Positions 9,504-18,664 of a stretch of DNA of 64,000 nucleotides are shown here, piece by piece. The notes beneath the pieces were generated by a model. The model was not told the origin of the DNA. It saw only the letters and a list, made by a program, of their open reading frames with translations, and did not search any database. The stretch lies in assembly GCF_002305875.1 (NCBI RefSeq), contig NZ_CP022098.1, positions 7,936,001 through 8,000,000 on the forward strand. The letters are read 5' to 3'. This DNA is from Cystobacter fuscus. GTDB lineage: Bacteria > Myxococcota > Myxococcia > Myxococcales > Myxococcaceae. Position 1 is the stretch's first letter. Each line of letters opens with the position of its first letter. The translations under genes and the position numbers were made by a program.

Positions 9504-10432
9504 GCCGCGTACGCGAGGAGCTTCTCGAGCAGGGGCTTCACCAGTTCCTGGCCACGCAAGGCGTCGCGCCAGCGGCTGGGGATGGCGTCGATTCCCTCGC
9601 GCAGCCCGGCGATGCCTCCCGCCACCGTCGCCGTCGTGTCGGTGTCATGCCCGAGCGCGATCGCCGCCTTCACCACCCGCTCGAAGGAGTCCGCCTCCAG
9701 ACAATCGCGCGCGGAGAGCAGACAATCCACCACGTACCCCGTCCCCTTGCCCCGGTAGGACACGTCCGGCCGCACCGACGTCTCCAGCTCCGTGCGCTGC
9801 TCCAGGCCCTCGGGGTACAGCGCCCGGAAGGAGGCCAACGCGTCGGCCCACGCCCGCGAGGAGCCCTCCAACGTCCGCCGCGCCCAGAGGCAGTAGAGCG
9901 CGCAGCACACCTGCGAGCGCACGTGCCCGTGCGTCACCCGGGACTGGAGCATGGCGTCGCGCGCCAGCGCTTGATCATCCCCCCGGTGCCAGAGCGCCAG
10001 CGGCAGCACCCGCATCAGCGCGCCATTGCCATTGTCCCGCTCACCCGCCGGACCCGCCTTCAAGGCGGGCGCGCCCTCGCGCAGGTTCGACAGGGCCGTG
10101 CGCGTCTGGATGCCCACGTCGAACACCTCCCCGTCCACTGCCAGGTAGCCCCGCTCGAACCAGTTCACCAGCCGCCGCCCGAGGTCCTCCAGGTCCAGCA
10201 TCCTCCGGGACAGGAGCGAATCGAGCAGGCACAGCGCATGCGCGCCGTCATCCGACCACGTCCCCGGCGGCACCTGGGCATGCGCCCGGGAAAAACCCGC
10301 CGGAGGCGTGAACTCGAGCTGCGCGGGAGGGGGAATGCGCTCCGGGGAATGGAACTCGTAGGGCACGCCCAGCGCATCCCCGATGAGCAACCCATACAGC
10401 CCGCCTTCGATCCGCTCGCGCCGCGTCGGCAT
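9500..10432 (-). CDS. ADP-ribosylglycohydrolase family protein
   Basis: A 310-residue member of the ADP-ribosylglycohydrolase (DraG/ARH) fold, enzymes that hydrolyse ADP-ribose from proteins or small molecules using two Mg2+ ions. The fold begins RIEGGLYGLLIGDALGVPYE. The metal-binding aspartates appear as WSDDGAHALCLLDS near residue 67 and GHDTDTTATVAGGIAG near residue 260. NGNGALMRVLPLA is another family block. The usual TDDT is SDDG here, a conservative change at the first position. The ATG at 10432 overlaps the folD TGA by one base (TGATG), so the two are translationally coupled. The target is unknown. Confidence 0.88.
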   Translation of the reverse strand: MPTRRERIEGGLYGLLIGDALGVPYEFHSPERIPPPAQLEFTPPAGFSRAHAQVPPGTWSDDGAHALCLLDSLLSRRMLDLEDLGRRLVNWFERGYLAVDGEVFDVGIQTRTALSNLREGAPALKAGPAGERDNGNGALMRVLPLALWHRGDDQALARDAMLQSRVTHGHVRSQVCCALYCLWARRTLEGSSRAWADALASFRALYPEGLEQRTELETSVRPDVSYRGKGTGYVVDCLLSARDCLEADSFERVVKAAIALGHDTDTTATVAGGIAGLREGIDAIPSRWRDALRGQELVKPLLEKLLAYAA

Positions 10433-11277
10433 CAAGCCCCTCCCTTGGCCGCGTCCAGGGTGTTGCGCATCAACATGGCGATCGTCATCGGCCCCACGCC
10501 ACCGGGCACCGGGGTGATGAACGAGGCGCGCTCCAGGGCGGCCGCGAACTCCACGTCCCCCTTGAGCTTCCCATCCGGCATCCGGTTCATCCCCACGTCG
10601 ATGACCACCGCGCCGGGCTTGATCCACTCGCCCTTGATGAGCTCGGGCACGCCCACCGCCGCCACGACGATGTCCGCTCGAGACACCTCCTCGGCCAGGT
10701 TGCTCTTGCGGTGGCAGATGACCACCGTCGCGTCCGCCTGCAACAGCATCAACGCCATGGGCTTGCCCACGATGTTGCTGCGCCCCACCACCACGGCGCG
10801 CTTGCCCGCGGGATCGCACCCCACCTCGCGCAGCAGCCGCATGACCCCGAAGGGCGTGCATGCCCGCGGCCCCGGCTTGCCGAGCGACAGCTTGCCCGCG
10901 TTCATCGGATGGAAGCCGTCCACGTCCTTCTCCGGACGCACCGCCGAGATGATCCGCTCCGCGTCGATGTGCTTGGGCAGGGGCAGCTGCACCAGGATGC
11001 CGTGGACCGCGGGGTCCTCGTTCAGCCGCTCCACCACCGACAGCAGCTCCTCCTCGGTGATGCTCGCGTCCGGGTGCTCCTCCCACGAGTTGAAGCCCAC
11101 CTCCTCGGCCGCCTTCTTCTTGCCGGTGACGTAGATCTTCGAGGCGGGATCCTCCCCCACCCGGACCACCGTCAGCCCCGGCACCAGACCGCGCTCGGCC
11201 TTGAGCCGCTCCACTTCCTGCTTCACCTCGGCGCGCACCCTCGCCGCCACCGCTTTTCCGTCGATCAACTGGCCCAT
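10432..11277 (-). CDS. folD: Methylene-THF dehydrogenase / methenyl-THF cyclohydrolase
   Basis: A 281-residue bifunctional FolD, interconverting 5,10-methylene-, methenyl- and 10-formyl-THF with NADP(H). Clear signatures: [17 protein letters not shown] (substrate lysine region) near residue 40, [23 protein letters not shown], and the NADP site [16 protein letters not shown]. It ends with [17 protein letters not shown], the family C-terminal block. The open frame extends upstream, but [15 protein letters not shown] at 11277 is the family start. It completes the folate set with gcvT, metF and metH, and its stop is shared with the start of the ADP-ribosylglycohydrolase gene. Confidence 0.96.
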   Translation of the reverse strand: MGQLIDGKAVAARVRAEVKQEVERLKAERGLVPGLTVVRVGEDPASKIYVTGKKKAAEEVGFNSWEEHPDASITEEELLSVVERLNEDPAVHGILVQLPLPKHIDAERIISAVRPEKDVDGFHPMNAGKLSLGKPGPRACTPFGVMRLLREVGCDPAGKRAVVVGRSNIVGKPMALMLLQADATVVICHRKSNLAEEVSRADIVVAAVGVPELIKGEWIKPGAVVIDVGMNRMPDGKLKGDVEFAAALERASFITPVPGGVGPMTIAMLMRNTLDAAKGGA

Positions 11278-11330
11278 AGCGCGGCGGACTCTATGCGAAA
11301 CTTCCCGCCGGTCTAGGGAGTGACGCACGC

Positions 11331-12107
11331 GTGGCGCCTGGAAAAGTTCTCGGAGTGATGCTTGGGCTGGGCGTGGGGCTGCTGATCGGCGGCCTCTGGC
11401 CCGTCGTGGTGCTCGTGCTCGCCGGCGTCCTGGTGGGCCATCAGCTCGACGGGCTGCTCCAGCCCCCTCCCCGCGCACCCAGCCCCCGCGCGCCCGCGCC
11501 TCCCGAGCCCCAGGAACTGGCCGCCCAGCAACACTTCGCCCGCCATCTGTGCGCCCTCTTCATCGAGGTGGCCCGGGCCGATGGCGACCTGGTGCGCGAC
11601 GAGGTGCGCGTGGTGCGCGAGTACTTCGCCGAGCAGCTGCGCTACGGCCCCGAATCACTCGAGCTCGTGCGCCGCTACCTCAAGGAACACCTCGCCCGTC
11701 CGCCCACCCTGGAGGATTCCGCCGCCGCGTGCCGCGACGAGCTGACCATGTCGGCGCGGCTGCTGCTGCTCGATGCCCTGTACGGGCTGGCTCTCGTGGA
11801 TGGCCAGATGCACCGCGCCGAGCAGGAGACGCTGCGCCGGATCGCCCAGGGGCTCGGGTTGTCCGAGGAACAGATACGCTCCGTCACCGCGCGCCACTTC
11901 GGCGAGGCCCAGGCGCACTACACCCGGTTGGGCATCACCCCCGAGGCGACCGACGCGGACGTGAAGCGGGCCTTCCGCCAGCTCGCCGCCATCCACCACC
12001 CGGACCGCGTTGCCCATCTCGGCCCCGGGGCCGTCGAACAGGCGTCGCGCCGCTTCCAGGAGATTCGCGAGGCCTACGAGAAGATCCGCCAGCTTCGCGG
12101 AGGCTGA
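11331..12107 (+). CDS. TerB-like / DnaJ-domain co-chaperone, DjlA-like
   Basis: A 258-residue protein with a hydrophobic N-terminus (residues 5-38, one or two membrane helices), a proline-rich linker, a helical TerB-like region (about 60-180, with acidic AREADGDLV-type pattern) and a C-terminal J domain. The J domain holds the HPD motif as IHHPDRV near residue 224 within [20 protein letters not shown]. The order membrane segment, TerB, J domain is that of DjlA, a membrane-anchored DnaK co-chaperone. GTG at 11331 is used as start; no strong ribosome site is visible. It is divergent from folD. Confidence 0.85.
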   Translation: MAPGKVLGVMLGLGVGLLIGGLWPVVVLVLAGVLVGHQLDGLLQPPPRAPSPRAPAPPEPQELAAQQHFARHLCALFIEVARADGDLVRDEVRVVREYFAEQLRYGPESLELVRRYLKEHLARPPTLEDSAAACRDELTMSARLLLLDALYGLALVDGQMHRAEQETLRRIAQGLGLSEEQIRSVTARHFGEAQAHYTRLGITPEATDADVKRAFRQLAAIHHPDRVAHLGPGAVEQASRRFQEIREAYEKIRQLRGG

Positions 12108-12252
12108 GTCCACGGAAGAGGGAGCCGGGAGGAGGACCCTACCCAGAGGGCGGACGAGCGGGAGGCCGGGCCCGGCGCGAGGAAAACCGGGCGGCGGGGT
12201 GTTTGTCCGCGAGAGGACTCCGCTCCGGCCGGTCTGGCGAGAAAAGAGTGAC

Positions 12253-14253
12253 ATGGGTCAGTTGGCGAAGCTGCTGGAGGAGCGCGGCGAGGAAGTGCTC
12301 CACGAGTGGAGCGAGCGCGTGCGCCAGCACCTGACACCGGGAGGCATCTCGCGCTCGGAGCTGGAGGACCCTCTCCCCTCCATCCTGCGCCAACTGGGAA
12401 GGGCCCCGTGCGAAGGGGCCTCCGAGGGTCGTTCCGCTCCCGGAATGGGCATGGGTGCTGTCGGGCGCGAGCATGGCGCCCAGCGCTTCCGGCTGGGCTT
12501 CACGCCGGGCGAGCTGGTGCGAGAGTACGGCCTGCTGAGCGACCTGCTGCTGGAGCTGCTCGCCGACGAGGGCCTCCAGCTCCCGTTGGAGGAGGTGAGG
12601 CTGCTGACACACCTCGTGGCCACGGCCACCACCGAGGCGGTGGAGGAGCACGCCCGCCAGCGAGCGCGCGCCCGGGGTGGGGAGCCGAAGGAGCAAGGCA
12701 CCCACGGCTGGCGACCCACGGGGGATGGAGAGCGCGCTCGCCTCAACGCCCTCTTCCTGCAGGCGCCCGTGGCCATTGGCATCGTCCGGGGTCCCCGGGC
12801 CGTCATCGACCTGGCCAATCCACAGCTGTGCCGCCTCTGTGGGCGCCGCCCCGATCAGGTCGTGGGCAAGCCCCTGCTGGAGGCTCTGCCAGAAGTGCAA
12901 GGGCTGGGGTTGGACGAGCTGATCCGCGAGGTGATGACCACGGGCGTGGCCTTCGTGGCCAAGGAGCAGTCGGTCCGGCTCGCGCGGGGCACGGACGGAG
13001 CGTTGGAGACCGCGTACTTCAACTTCGTCTACGACGCCTTGCGCGATGAGCGGGGCCACATCGAGGGCGTCATCGTCGTCGCCACGGAGGTGACGCAGGG
13101 AGTGCTCGCCCGCCAGCAGGTGGAAGCCCTGCTCCAACGCACCCAGGAGTCCGAGCAGGCCCGCGCCGCGATGATGGATGCGCTCGCCGCGCAGACGCTC
13201 GTGGCCGTGTGCTACCTGCGCGGCCCCGACCATGTCTTCGAGACGGCCAATCCCATCTACCGCCAGCTCGTGGGCCGGGACGTGGTGGGCATGAAAGCGC
13301 TGGAGGCCCTCCCCGAGCTGGCGTCGCAAGGGTTTCCCTCCAACCTGACGCGGGTGTTCCAGACAGGGGTGCCCTACATGGTTCGGGCCGTGCCGGTCCG
13401 GATGGCCCAGGGGCGCGACGGACCGCTGGATGAGCGCCTGTTCGATCTCATCTATCAGCCCGTGCGCTCGCCCCAGGGAGGCATCGACGGCGTCCTCTCG
13501 CTGGTGTTCGAGGTGACGGAGCAGGTGCGCCTGCGACAGGAGGCCCAACGGATGGTCAAGGAGGAGCGAGGCCACCGGGACTTCGAGCAGCACCTCATCG
13601 GCATCGTCAGCCATGACTTGCGCAACCCCCTGAGCGCCATCCTCCTGGGCCTGCGGCAACTGCTGCGCCGCGAGGATCTGGACGCGCGCACCGTCAAATG
13701 TCTCGGACGCCTGCACTCGAGCACCGAGCGCGCCGTGCGCATGGTGCGCGACCTGCTGGACTTCACCCAGGCGCGCCTGGGCGGAAGACTGAAGATCGAG
13801 CGCGCGCCGATGAACGTGCACGAGGTGATACGCACGGCGGTAGAGGAGTTGCAGGCGACGCACCCCGAGCGCGCGCTGCGGCTGGAGACGCGGGGAGACG
13901 GCGTGGGGAAGTGGGACGGGGACCGGCTCGCACAGCTCGTGGGCAACCTGGTGGGCAACGCGCTCAAATACAGCCCCGCGGGCAGTGTCGTGACGGTGCG
14001 CAGCCAGGGCGGAGCCGAGGACGTCCGGCTGGAGGTGCACAACCTGGGGGAGCCCATCGCCGCCGAGGCGCTGCCCCGGCTCTTCCAGCCCCTGCAACGC
14101 GCCGTGGGGAGTCCCGACATGGCGAGCCGCAGCGTGGGCCTGGGCCTGTACATCGTGGAGCAGATCGTGCGCGCGCACGCGGGCAGCATCCAGGTGAACT
14201 CGACCCCGCTCGAGGGCACCCTCTTCGTCGTGCGCCTGCCGCGCGAGGGTTGA
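12253..14253 (+). CDS. RsbRD/PAS sensor histidine kinase
   Basis: A 666-residue soluble kinase. Residues ~5-150 are a helical region resembling the RsbRD N-terminal domain used by myxobacterial kinases (HEWSERVRQHL, then FRLGFTPGELVREYGLL). Two PAS-like domains follow: one around APVAIGIVRGPRAVIDLAN, the other around TLVAVCYLRGPDHVFETAN. The two are clearly related to each other, suggesting internal duplication. The HisKA box is GIVSHDLRNPLSAIL with His454, and the ATPase ends VGLGLYIVEQIVRAHAG. ATG 12253 is chosen over the long non-coding-looking upstream opening. There is no receiver domain and no response regulator nearby. The following YkgJ-like gene starts 4 bases after the stop. Confidence 0.88.
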   Translation: MGQLAKLLEERGEEVLHEWSERVRQHLTPGGISRSELEDPLPSILRQLGRAPCEGASEGRSAPGMGMGAVGREHGAQRFRLGFTPGELVREYGLLSDLLLELLADEGLQLPLEEVRLLTHLVATATTEAVEEHARQRARARGGEPKEQGTHGWRPTGDGERARLNALFLQAPVAIGIVRGPRAVIDLANPQLCRLCGRRPDQVVGKPLLEALPEVQGLGLDELIREVMTTGVAFVAKEQSVRLARGTDGALETAYFNFVYDALRDERGHIEGVIVVATEVTQGVLARQQVEALLQRTQESEQARAAMMDALAAQTLVAVCYLRGPDHVFETANPIYRQLVGRDVVGMKALEALPELASQGFPSNLTRVFQTGVPYMVRAVPVRMAQGRDGPLDERLFDLIYQPVRSPQGGIDGVLSLVFEVTEQVRLRQEAQRMVKEERGHRDFEQHLIGIVSHDLRNPLSAILLGLRQLLRREDLDARTVKCLGRLHSSTERAVRMVRDLLDFTQARLGGRLKIERAPMNVHEVIRTAVEELQATHPERALRLETRGDGVGKWDGDRLAQLVGNLVGNALKYSPAGSVVTVRSQGGAEDVRLEVHNLGEPIAAEALPRLFQPLQRAVGSPDMASRSVGLGLYIVEQIVRAHAGSIQVNSTPLEGTLFVVRLPREG

Positions 14254-14256
14254 CCC

Positions 14257-14799
14257 ATGCTGGGGCATGATGTGCGTGCCATGAAGCCACTCACCGAGGA
14301 ACAACGAGCCACCCTGGAGGACCTCTACCGGCGTGTCGACGCGCGGGCGGCCTCCATCTCCGAGGGCCATGACTGGTGGCCCTGCCGCAAGGGGTGTGAT
14401 CACTGCTGCCGCCACCTGGCGGAGCCATTGACCGTCTCCGAATGGGAATGGACCTACCTCTGGGAGGCCTTCCAGGCCCTGCCCCCCATCGTGCGGGAGG
14501 AGATCCGGACACGGGTGGCCGGGCTACAAGACACACAGCGGCCCTATACCTGCCCCTTCCTGGATCGTGAGTCCGGAGGGTGCCGGGTGTACACACACCG
14601 CCCCCTGGCCTGCCGCACGTATGGCTTCTACGTCAGCCGGGGCGTGGGCACCTGGTGCCACTTCATCCACGCGTTGCTCGAGCAGCACGGAGAGGGGGAC
14701 ATCCTCTGGGGCAACCACGACACCGTGGAGGCCACCCTGGAGCGGCTGAGCGGTCCCCCACTCTCGTTGTTCCAATGGTTCTCCGCCCACCCCGGCTGA
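14257..14799 (+). CDS. YkgJ-family cysteine cluster protein
   Basis: A 180-residue protein of the YkgJ (putative zinc- or iron-chelating) family. The conserved cysteines appear as CRKGCDHCC near residue 44, CPFLD near 97, and CRVYTHRPLACRTYG near 108-122, which together match the family CxxxCxxCC / CPFL / C..RP..CR layout. Function in the family is not established; metal or Fe-S binding is assumed. GAGGG eight bases before ATG 14257 supports that start; MKPLTEEQ at 14281 is an alternative. It is likely co-transcribed with the upstream kinase. Confidence 0.82.
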   Translation: MLGHDVRAMKPLTEEQRATLEDLYRRVDARAASISEGHDWWPCRKGCDHCCRHLAEPLTVSEWEWTYLWEAFQALPPIVREEIRTRVAGLQDTQRPYTCPFLDRESGGCRVYTHRPLACRTYGFYVSRGVGTWCHFIHALLEQHGEGDILWGNHDTVEATLERLSGPPLSLFQWFSAHPG

Positions 14800-14885
14800 C
14801 CGATGCCGGCGCCAGTCCCAGCTCCAATGCGAGCGGAAATCCGCTGGGACCATTCATGTGAGGTGGATGACATCTCCCGCCCTCC

Positions 14886-14950
14886 TACTCATGAGTACTA
14901 ATCTGTAAAACGTGCATAGCTTGACATGGCGGTATTTATTTCAATACCTT
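14886..14950 (+). promoter_or_regulatory. Palindrome plus putative promoter of the ACP operon
   Basis: TACTCATGAGTA (14886-14897) is a perfect 12-bp palindrome in an AT-rich pocket. Downstream, TTGACA (14921-14926) is a perfect -35 box, followed after 18 bases by a weak -10, TACCTT (14945-14950). Transcription would begin close to the ATG at 14959, giving an almost leaderless mRNA. The palindrome is a plausible operator 23 bases upstream of the -35 box. Confidence 0.35.
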
Positions 14951-14958
14951 TTCCATCC

Positions 14959-15216
14959 ATGATCCAGCCGGATATCGAAGACGCCATCAAGAAGATCGTG
15001 CGGAGCACGCTCAATCTGCCCGAAGGCGAAATCGAGTCGTCCACCAACCTCCGGGATCTGCCTGGAGTCGAGTCGATCAAGATCCTCCGCATCGTCGCCA
15101 GCCTGGAGAAGAAGTTCGACGTCCGGCTGGATGATCAGGTCGTGTTCCGGGTGAGCACCATCGAGGAGCTGGCGGGCGCGGTGTCGAAGCTGGTCGAGGA
15201 GCGGCAAGCGCCGTGA
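14959..15216 (+). CDS. Acyl carrier protein
   Basis: An 85-residue acyl carrier protein. It has the four-helix ACP pattern, with the phosphopantetheine serine at Ser39 in the sequence LPGVESIKILRIVASLEKKF. The common DSL triplet is ESI here, so the carrier is divergent from the housekeeping AcpP but should be modifiable. ATG 14959 begins the family-like MIQPDIEDAIKKIV; an upstream ATG at 14926 would add 11 residues that look non-coding and overlap the -35 box. It is the first gene of a four-gene operon (ACP, methyltransferase, desaturase, FAAL) and is probably the carrier on which the others act. Confidence 0.87.
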   Translation: MIQPDIEDAIKKIVRSTLNLPEGEIESSTNLRDLPGVESIKILRIVASLEKKFDVRLDDQVVFRVSTIEELAGAVSKLVEERQAP

Positions 15217-16088
15217 ACACCACCGGCCAGGAGGAGACGCCTCGGGCGGGGGAAGGTTGGTCTCACGGGGTCACCAACACGCACTACGATCAGGATCCAC
15301 GTCTCTTCCAGCTCTTCCTGGATCCCTCGATGAAATACAGCCCGGGCTTGTTCCCGGAGGGCAACGAGGATCTCGAGACGGCGCAGCACAAGAAGATGCA
15401 CTTCATCGCCCGGCAGCTCGGACTCCAGGGCGGAGAGCGCGTGCTCGACGTGGGGTGTGGCTGGGGCAGTCTCGTCTGCTTCCTGGCGCGGGAGTATGGC
15501 TGCGAGGTGGTGGGCGTGACGCCCGCTCCGCGCCAGGCCGACTACATCCGCACACGCGCGGCGCGGCTCGGCATCGCCGGGAAGGTGCGGATCGAGGTCG
15601 GCCACTTCCATGAGGTCTCGCTTCCCAAGGGCGCCTTCCAGGGCATGAGCTTCGTCGGCTCCATCACCCACTTCCATGACAAGCCGGGGACGCTCGTCAA
15701 GGCCTGGTCACTGCTCAAGCCCACCGGCAACGTCTATCTTTCCGAGACCTGCTTCTGCAACGCGGCGAAACGGCGGGAGTTCGAGTCCCGGCCCGGCACG
15801 AAGTTCGTGCTCCAGGACACCTTCGGCTGGGCGGAGCTGCTCCCCGTCTCGGACTACGTGCGCTACTTCGAGGACGCGGGCTTCTCGCTGCGCGGGCTGG
15901 TGGATCTCACCGCGGAGTACTCCCGGACGATTGAACTGTGGAGCGAGAACGCGCGGCGCAACAGTCAGGCGCTCGACGCCATCGAGCCGAACCTGTCCGA
16001 GCGGCTGCTCAAGTACTTCGAGATCTCGAACGCGGGTTGGGGTTACACCAGCAAGCAATACGCGCTGGTCGCATCGAAGCGCCGCTAG
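15213..16088 (+). CDS. SAM-dependent methyltransferase, cyclopropane-fatty-acid-synthase-like
   Basis: A 291-residue class I methyltransferase of the CFA/mycolic-acid type. The N-terminal YDQDPRLFQLFLDPSMKYSPGLF resembles the CFA-synthase stretch that precedes the fold. The SAM-binding motif is RVLDVGCGWGSLVCFLA near residue 76. The C-terminal half carries the motif FGWAELLPVSDYVRYFEDAGF, as in CFA synthases. It starts at GTG 15213, overlapping the ACP stop by four bases (GTGA). CFA enzymes normally act on double bonds of membrane lipids; here the genetic context suggests an acyl chain on the preceding ACP, with either cyclopropanation or C-methylation. It lacks the long N-terminal domain of E. 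coli Cfa. Confidence 0.85.
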   Translation: MNTTGQEETPRAGEGWSHGVTNTHYDQDPRLFQLFLDPSMKYSPGLFPEGNEDLETAQHKKMHFIARQLGLQGGERVLDVGCGWGSLVCFLAREYGCEVVGVTPAPRQADYIRTRAARLGIAGKVRIEVGHFHEVSLPKGAFQGMSFVGSITHFHDKPGTLVKAWSLLKPTGNVYLSETCFCNAAKRREFESRPGTKFVLQDTFGWAELLPVSDYVRYFEDAGFSLRGLVDLTAEYSRTIELWSENARRNSQALDAIEPNLSERLLKYFEISNAGWGYTSKQYALVASKRR

Positions 16089-16107
16089 TGGCGTCACGGG
16101 GGGGCCT

Positions 16108-16935
16108 ATGCACAAGACGTACATCCAGCCAGAGCGCATGCGCCGGCTCGTCACCGAATACATCGATCGGTGGGAGACGAAGCCCTGGGGAGCGGTGGAC
16201 ATCCCCTGGGAGCAGCTCCAGGCGGACCGCCTCACCGAGGCCCAGGGGTCGGCCATCCGCTTCGTCACCCTCATCGAGGATCACGTCCCGGGCTACATCC
16301 AGGACGTGCTGAAACACTTTCCAGCCGATGACTCGGTCTCTCCCAGCCAGTTCATGCACAACCGGGAGCTCTTCCGGTTCTTCATGCGCTGGGCCCAGGA
16401 GGAGGACCGGCACGCGGATGTCTTTGGCCGCTACCAGGTGCGCGCCGGCATCCAGAGCGAGGAAGCCCTTCACGCCGAGCTGTGCCGGCAGGGCCGCAAG
16501 ACGTGGCACTTCCCTCGCGAGCTTCCCGTCCAGATCTTCACGTACACCGTCATCCAGGAGAAGGCCACCCAGCTCTACTACCAGATGCTGGGCCGGTCGG
16601 TGGAAGAGCCCGTGCTCAAGGTGCTCCTCAACCGGATCCAGAAGGACGAGGCCCGGCACTTCGCCTTCTACGCGAGCATCCTCGAGGCCTACATCGAGGA
16701 GCTGGGACAGGACATCCTCCCGGCGATCCAGGAGGCGCTCCAGTCCTTCAAGATGCCGCTGGCCGAGCAGCTCGACAACTACTGGCGGTGGTCGTTGGAA
16801 GTCAGTGACACGGCGGGCGGCTATGATCACACCGTCGCCTACGCGGAGTTGCTGCGCGTCGTCCAACGGGCCGCGAACGCATCCAGTGGCTCCCAGAAGC
16901 TGGCGGAGTGGGTGCGCGCGGTCCGCGCCACCTAG
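16108..16935 (+). CDS. Acyl-ACP desaturase-like di-iron protein
   Basis: A 275-residue soluble protein of the plant-type (FA_desaturase_2) acyl-ACP desaturase family. Di-iron ligands are visible: the Glu of LIEDHVPGY near residue 54, the pair EEDRH near 95, QEKATQLYY near 151 and KDEARHFAFY near 180, giving the two ExxH motifs expected. Such enzymes abstract hydrogens from ACP-bound acyl chains using O2. It sits 19 bases after the methyltransferase gene and 9 before the FAAL, so it belongs to the same transcript. The ATG at 16108 begins MHKTYIQPERMRRLV. Other ferritin-fold oxygenases (for example AurF-type) are less likely given the ACP next door. Confidence 0.83.
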   Translation: MHKTYIQPERMRRLVTEYIDRWETKPWGAVDIPWEQLQADRLTEAQGSAIRFVTLIEDHVPGYIQDVLKHFPADDSVSPSQFMHNRELFRFFMRWAQEEDRHADVFGRYQVRAGIQSEEALHAELCRQGRKTWHFPRELPVQIFTYTVIQEKATQLYYQMLGRSVEEPVLKVLLNRIQKDEARHFAFYASILEAYIEELGQDILPAIQEALQSFKMPLAEQLDNYWRWSLEVSDTAGGYDHTVAYAELLRVVQRAANASSGSQKLAEWVRAVRAT

Positions 16936-16944
16936 GAGCGGGAC

Positions 16945-18636
16945 ATGACACCCGAGCACATCTCGACGCTGGTGGAGGCGCTGCGGTGGACCCGGAGCGC
17001 GTTTCCCACGCGGGGCTATGCGTATCCCGCGCAACACGCCTTCCTGAGCTACGAGGCGCTGGACACGCGCAGCGAGGTCGTGGCGCGGCGGCTGCGAGCG
17101 CGGGGGCTCGAGCGCGGGCAGCCCGTGGGCCTGCTGCTCAAGACGGGCCCCCAGTTCCTGCTGTCCTTCTTCGGCGTCCAGCGGGCGGGAGGCGTCCCGG
17201 TTCCCCTGGCCCTGACGGGCGGCAGGGATCTCTCGGGCTACTTCGAACACCTCGCGCCCATCCTGAGGGATGGGGACATCCAGTGGTTGTGTGTCGAGAC
17301 GTCGCTGATGGAGCTGCTCGGCGCGGGCCAGCCGCCCGAGGGGTTGCTCCTGTTGTCCAGCGAGGAGCTCGTCGCGGAAGGTGGCGCGGGCGAGGGCCCG
17401 GAGCCCCTCGAGCCGGAGCCGGAGGAGCTGGCGTTCATTCAATACACCTCCGGAAGCACCGCCGCGCCCAAGGGCGTCGCCATCACCCACGCCAATGCCC
17501 TCGCGGGGCTGCGCTCCATCGTGGCGAGTGGAGGGTTCAACTCCGAGGACGTGTTCTGTGGCTGGCTGCCCCACTTCCACGACATGGGACTGGTGGGCAT
17601 CCTGTTGACGAGCCTCTTCAATGGCTGTCAGGCGCATGTCTGGTCGCCCTATTCCTTCATCAAGGATCCCGCCGGCTGGCTGGCCTACTTCTCCAAGGTG
17701 AAGGCCACCATCTACACCGGACCGAACTTCTCCTATGCCTGGCTGTGCGACGGCGTGGAGCCCGGAGAGGTCGCGGCGCTCGACCTGTCCTCGGTGCGCC
17801 TGGCCGTCAACGGCGCGGAGGCCGTGGATGCGCGGCTGATGGAGGCCTTCGCCGACAAGTTCGCCCCCGCCGGACTGCGGCCCGAGGCGCTCTACCCCGT
17901 CTATGGGCTGGCGGAGGCGGTGCTCGCCGCGACCTTCCCCGCGGTGGGCGAGCCGGTGCACGTGGACTGGGTCGATCGCGCGGCCCTGGGCAATGACCGG
18001 GAGGTGCGCCGGGTGGAGCGCTCGACAACGGGGAGCCGGGGCGTGGTGGCCCTGGGGCGACCCGTGGAGGGCCTCCAACTGCGCATCGTGGGAGAGGACG
18101 GAGCGGTCCAGGGCGAGGACCGGGTCGGAGAGATCCAGCTCCTCGGGCCGGCCGTCATGCGGGGCTACTACCGCAACCCGAGTCTCACGGCCGGGATCTT
18201 CCAGGAGGGATGGCTGCGCACGGGAGACCTCGGCTACCAGAAGGACGGCCGCCTCTACGTCGTCGGCAGGGCGAAGGACGTGCTCAAGCAGGCGGGAGAG
18301 AGCTACTACCCCGAGGACATCGAGGCCGTGGTCCGTCCCCTGGAGGGCGTCCACCGGGGAGGCTGCGTCGCCTTCGTGGGAGGGCCCCTGGGCGAGGAGC
18401 GCATCATCTGCCTGGCCGAGACGGGGCTGCGGGAGCCCACCGCGCTCGAGGGCCTGGCCCGGGAGATCGGCAAGGTGGTGCGCCGCAAGGTGGGCCTCGC
18501 GAGCCTCGAGGTGCTGCTCGTGAAGAAGAGCTCCATCGCCCGGACGACGAGCGGCAAGTTGCAGCGCCACGTCATGAAGCGCAGGAGCCAGGAACCAGGG
18601 GATGAGGCGTCCCTGCTGTTCCAGCTCCGCCTCTGA
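16945..18636 (+). CDS. Fatty-acyl-AMP ligase (FAAL)
   Basis: A 563-residue adenylate-forming enzyme. The ATP motif is IQYTSGSTAAPKGVAITHAN near residue 165; GWLPHFHDMGLVGILL, LYPVYGLAEAVLAATFP and RTGDLGYQKDGRLYVVGR follow. The C-terminal lysine loop is RTTSGKLQRHVMKRR. The WLPHFHDMGL and YGLAEA forms and the sequence between them are those of FAALs, which load fatty acids on ACPs as acyl-AMPs, rather than of CoA ligases. It is last in the operon with ACP, methyltransferase and desaturase, and probably charges the ACP. It converges with the hydrolase gene at 18665. Confidence 0.9.
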   Translation: MTPEHISTLVEALRWTRSAFPTRGYAYPAQHAFLSYEALDTRSEVVARRLRARGLERGQPVGLLLKTGPQFLLSFFGVQRAGGVPVPLALTGGRDLSGYFEHLAPILRDGDIQWLCVETSLMELLGAGQPPEGLLLLSSEELVAEGGAGEGPEPLEPEPEELAFIQYTSGSTAAPKGVAITHANALAGLRSIVASGGFNSEDVFCGWLPHFHDMGLVGILLTSLFNGCQAHVWSPYSFIKDPAGWLAYFSKVKATIYTGPNFSYAWLCDGVEPGEVAALDLSSVRLAVNGAEAVDARLMEAFADKFAPAGLRPEALYPVYGLAEAVLAATFPAVGEPVHVDWVDRAALGNDREVRRVERSTTGSRGVVALGRPVEGLQLRIVGEDGAVQGEDRVGEIQLLGPAVMRGYYRNPSLTAGIFQEGWLRTGDLGYQKDGRLYVVGRAKDVLKQAGESYYPEDIEAVVRPLEGVHRGGCVAFVGGPLGEERIICLAETGLREPTALEGLAREIGKVVRRKVGLASLEVLLVKKSSIARTTSGKLQRHVMKRRSQEPGDEASLLFQLRL

Positions 18637-18664
18637 GGCGTGGCCGCCCCCTTCCCCACCGCGC

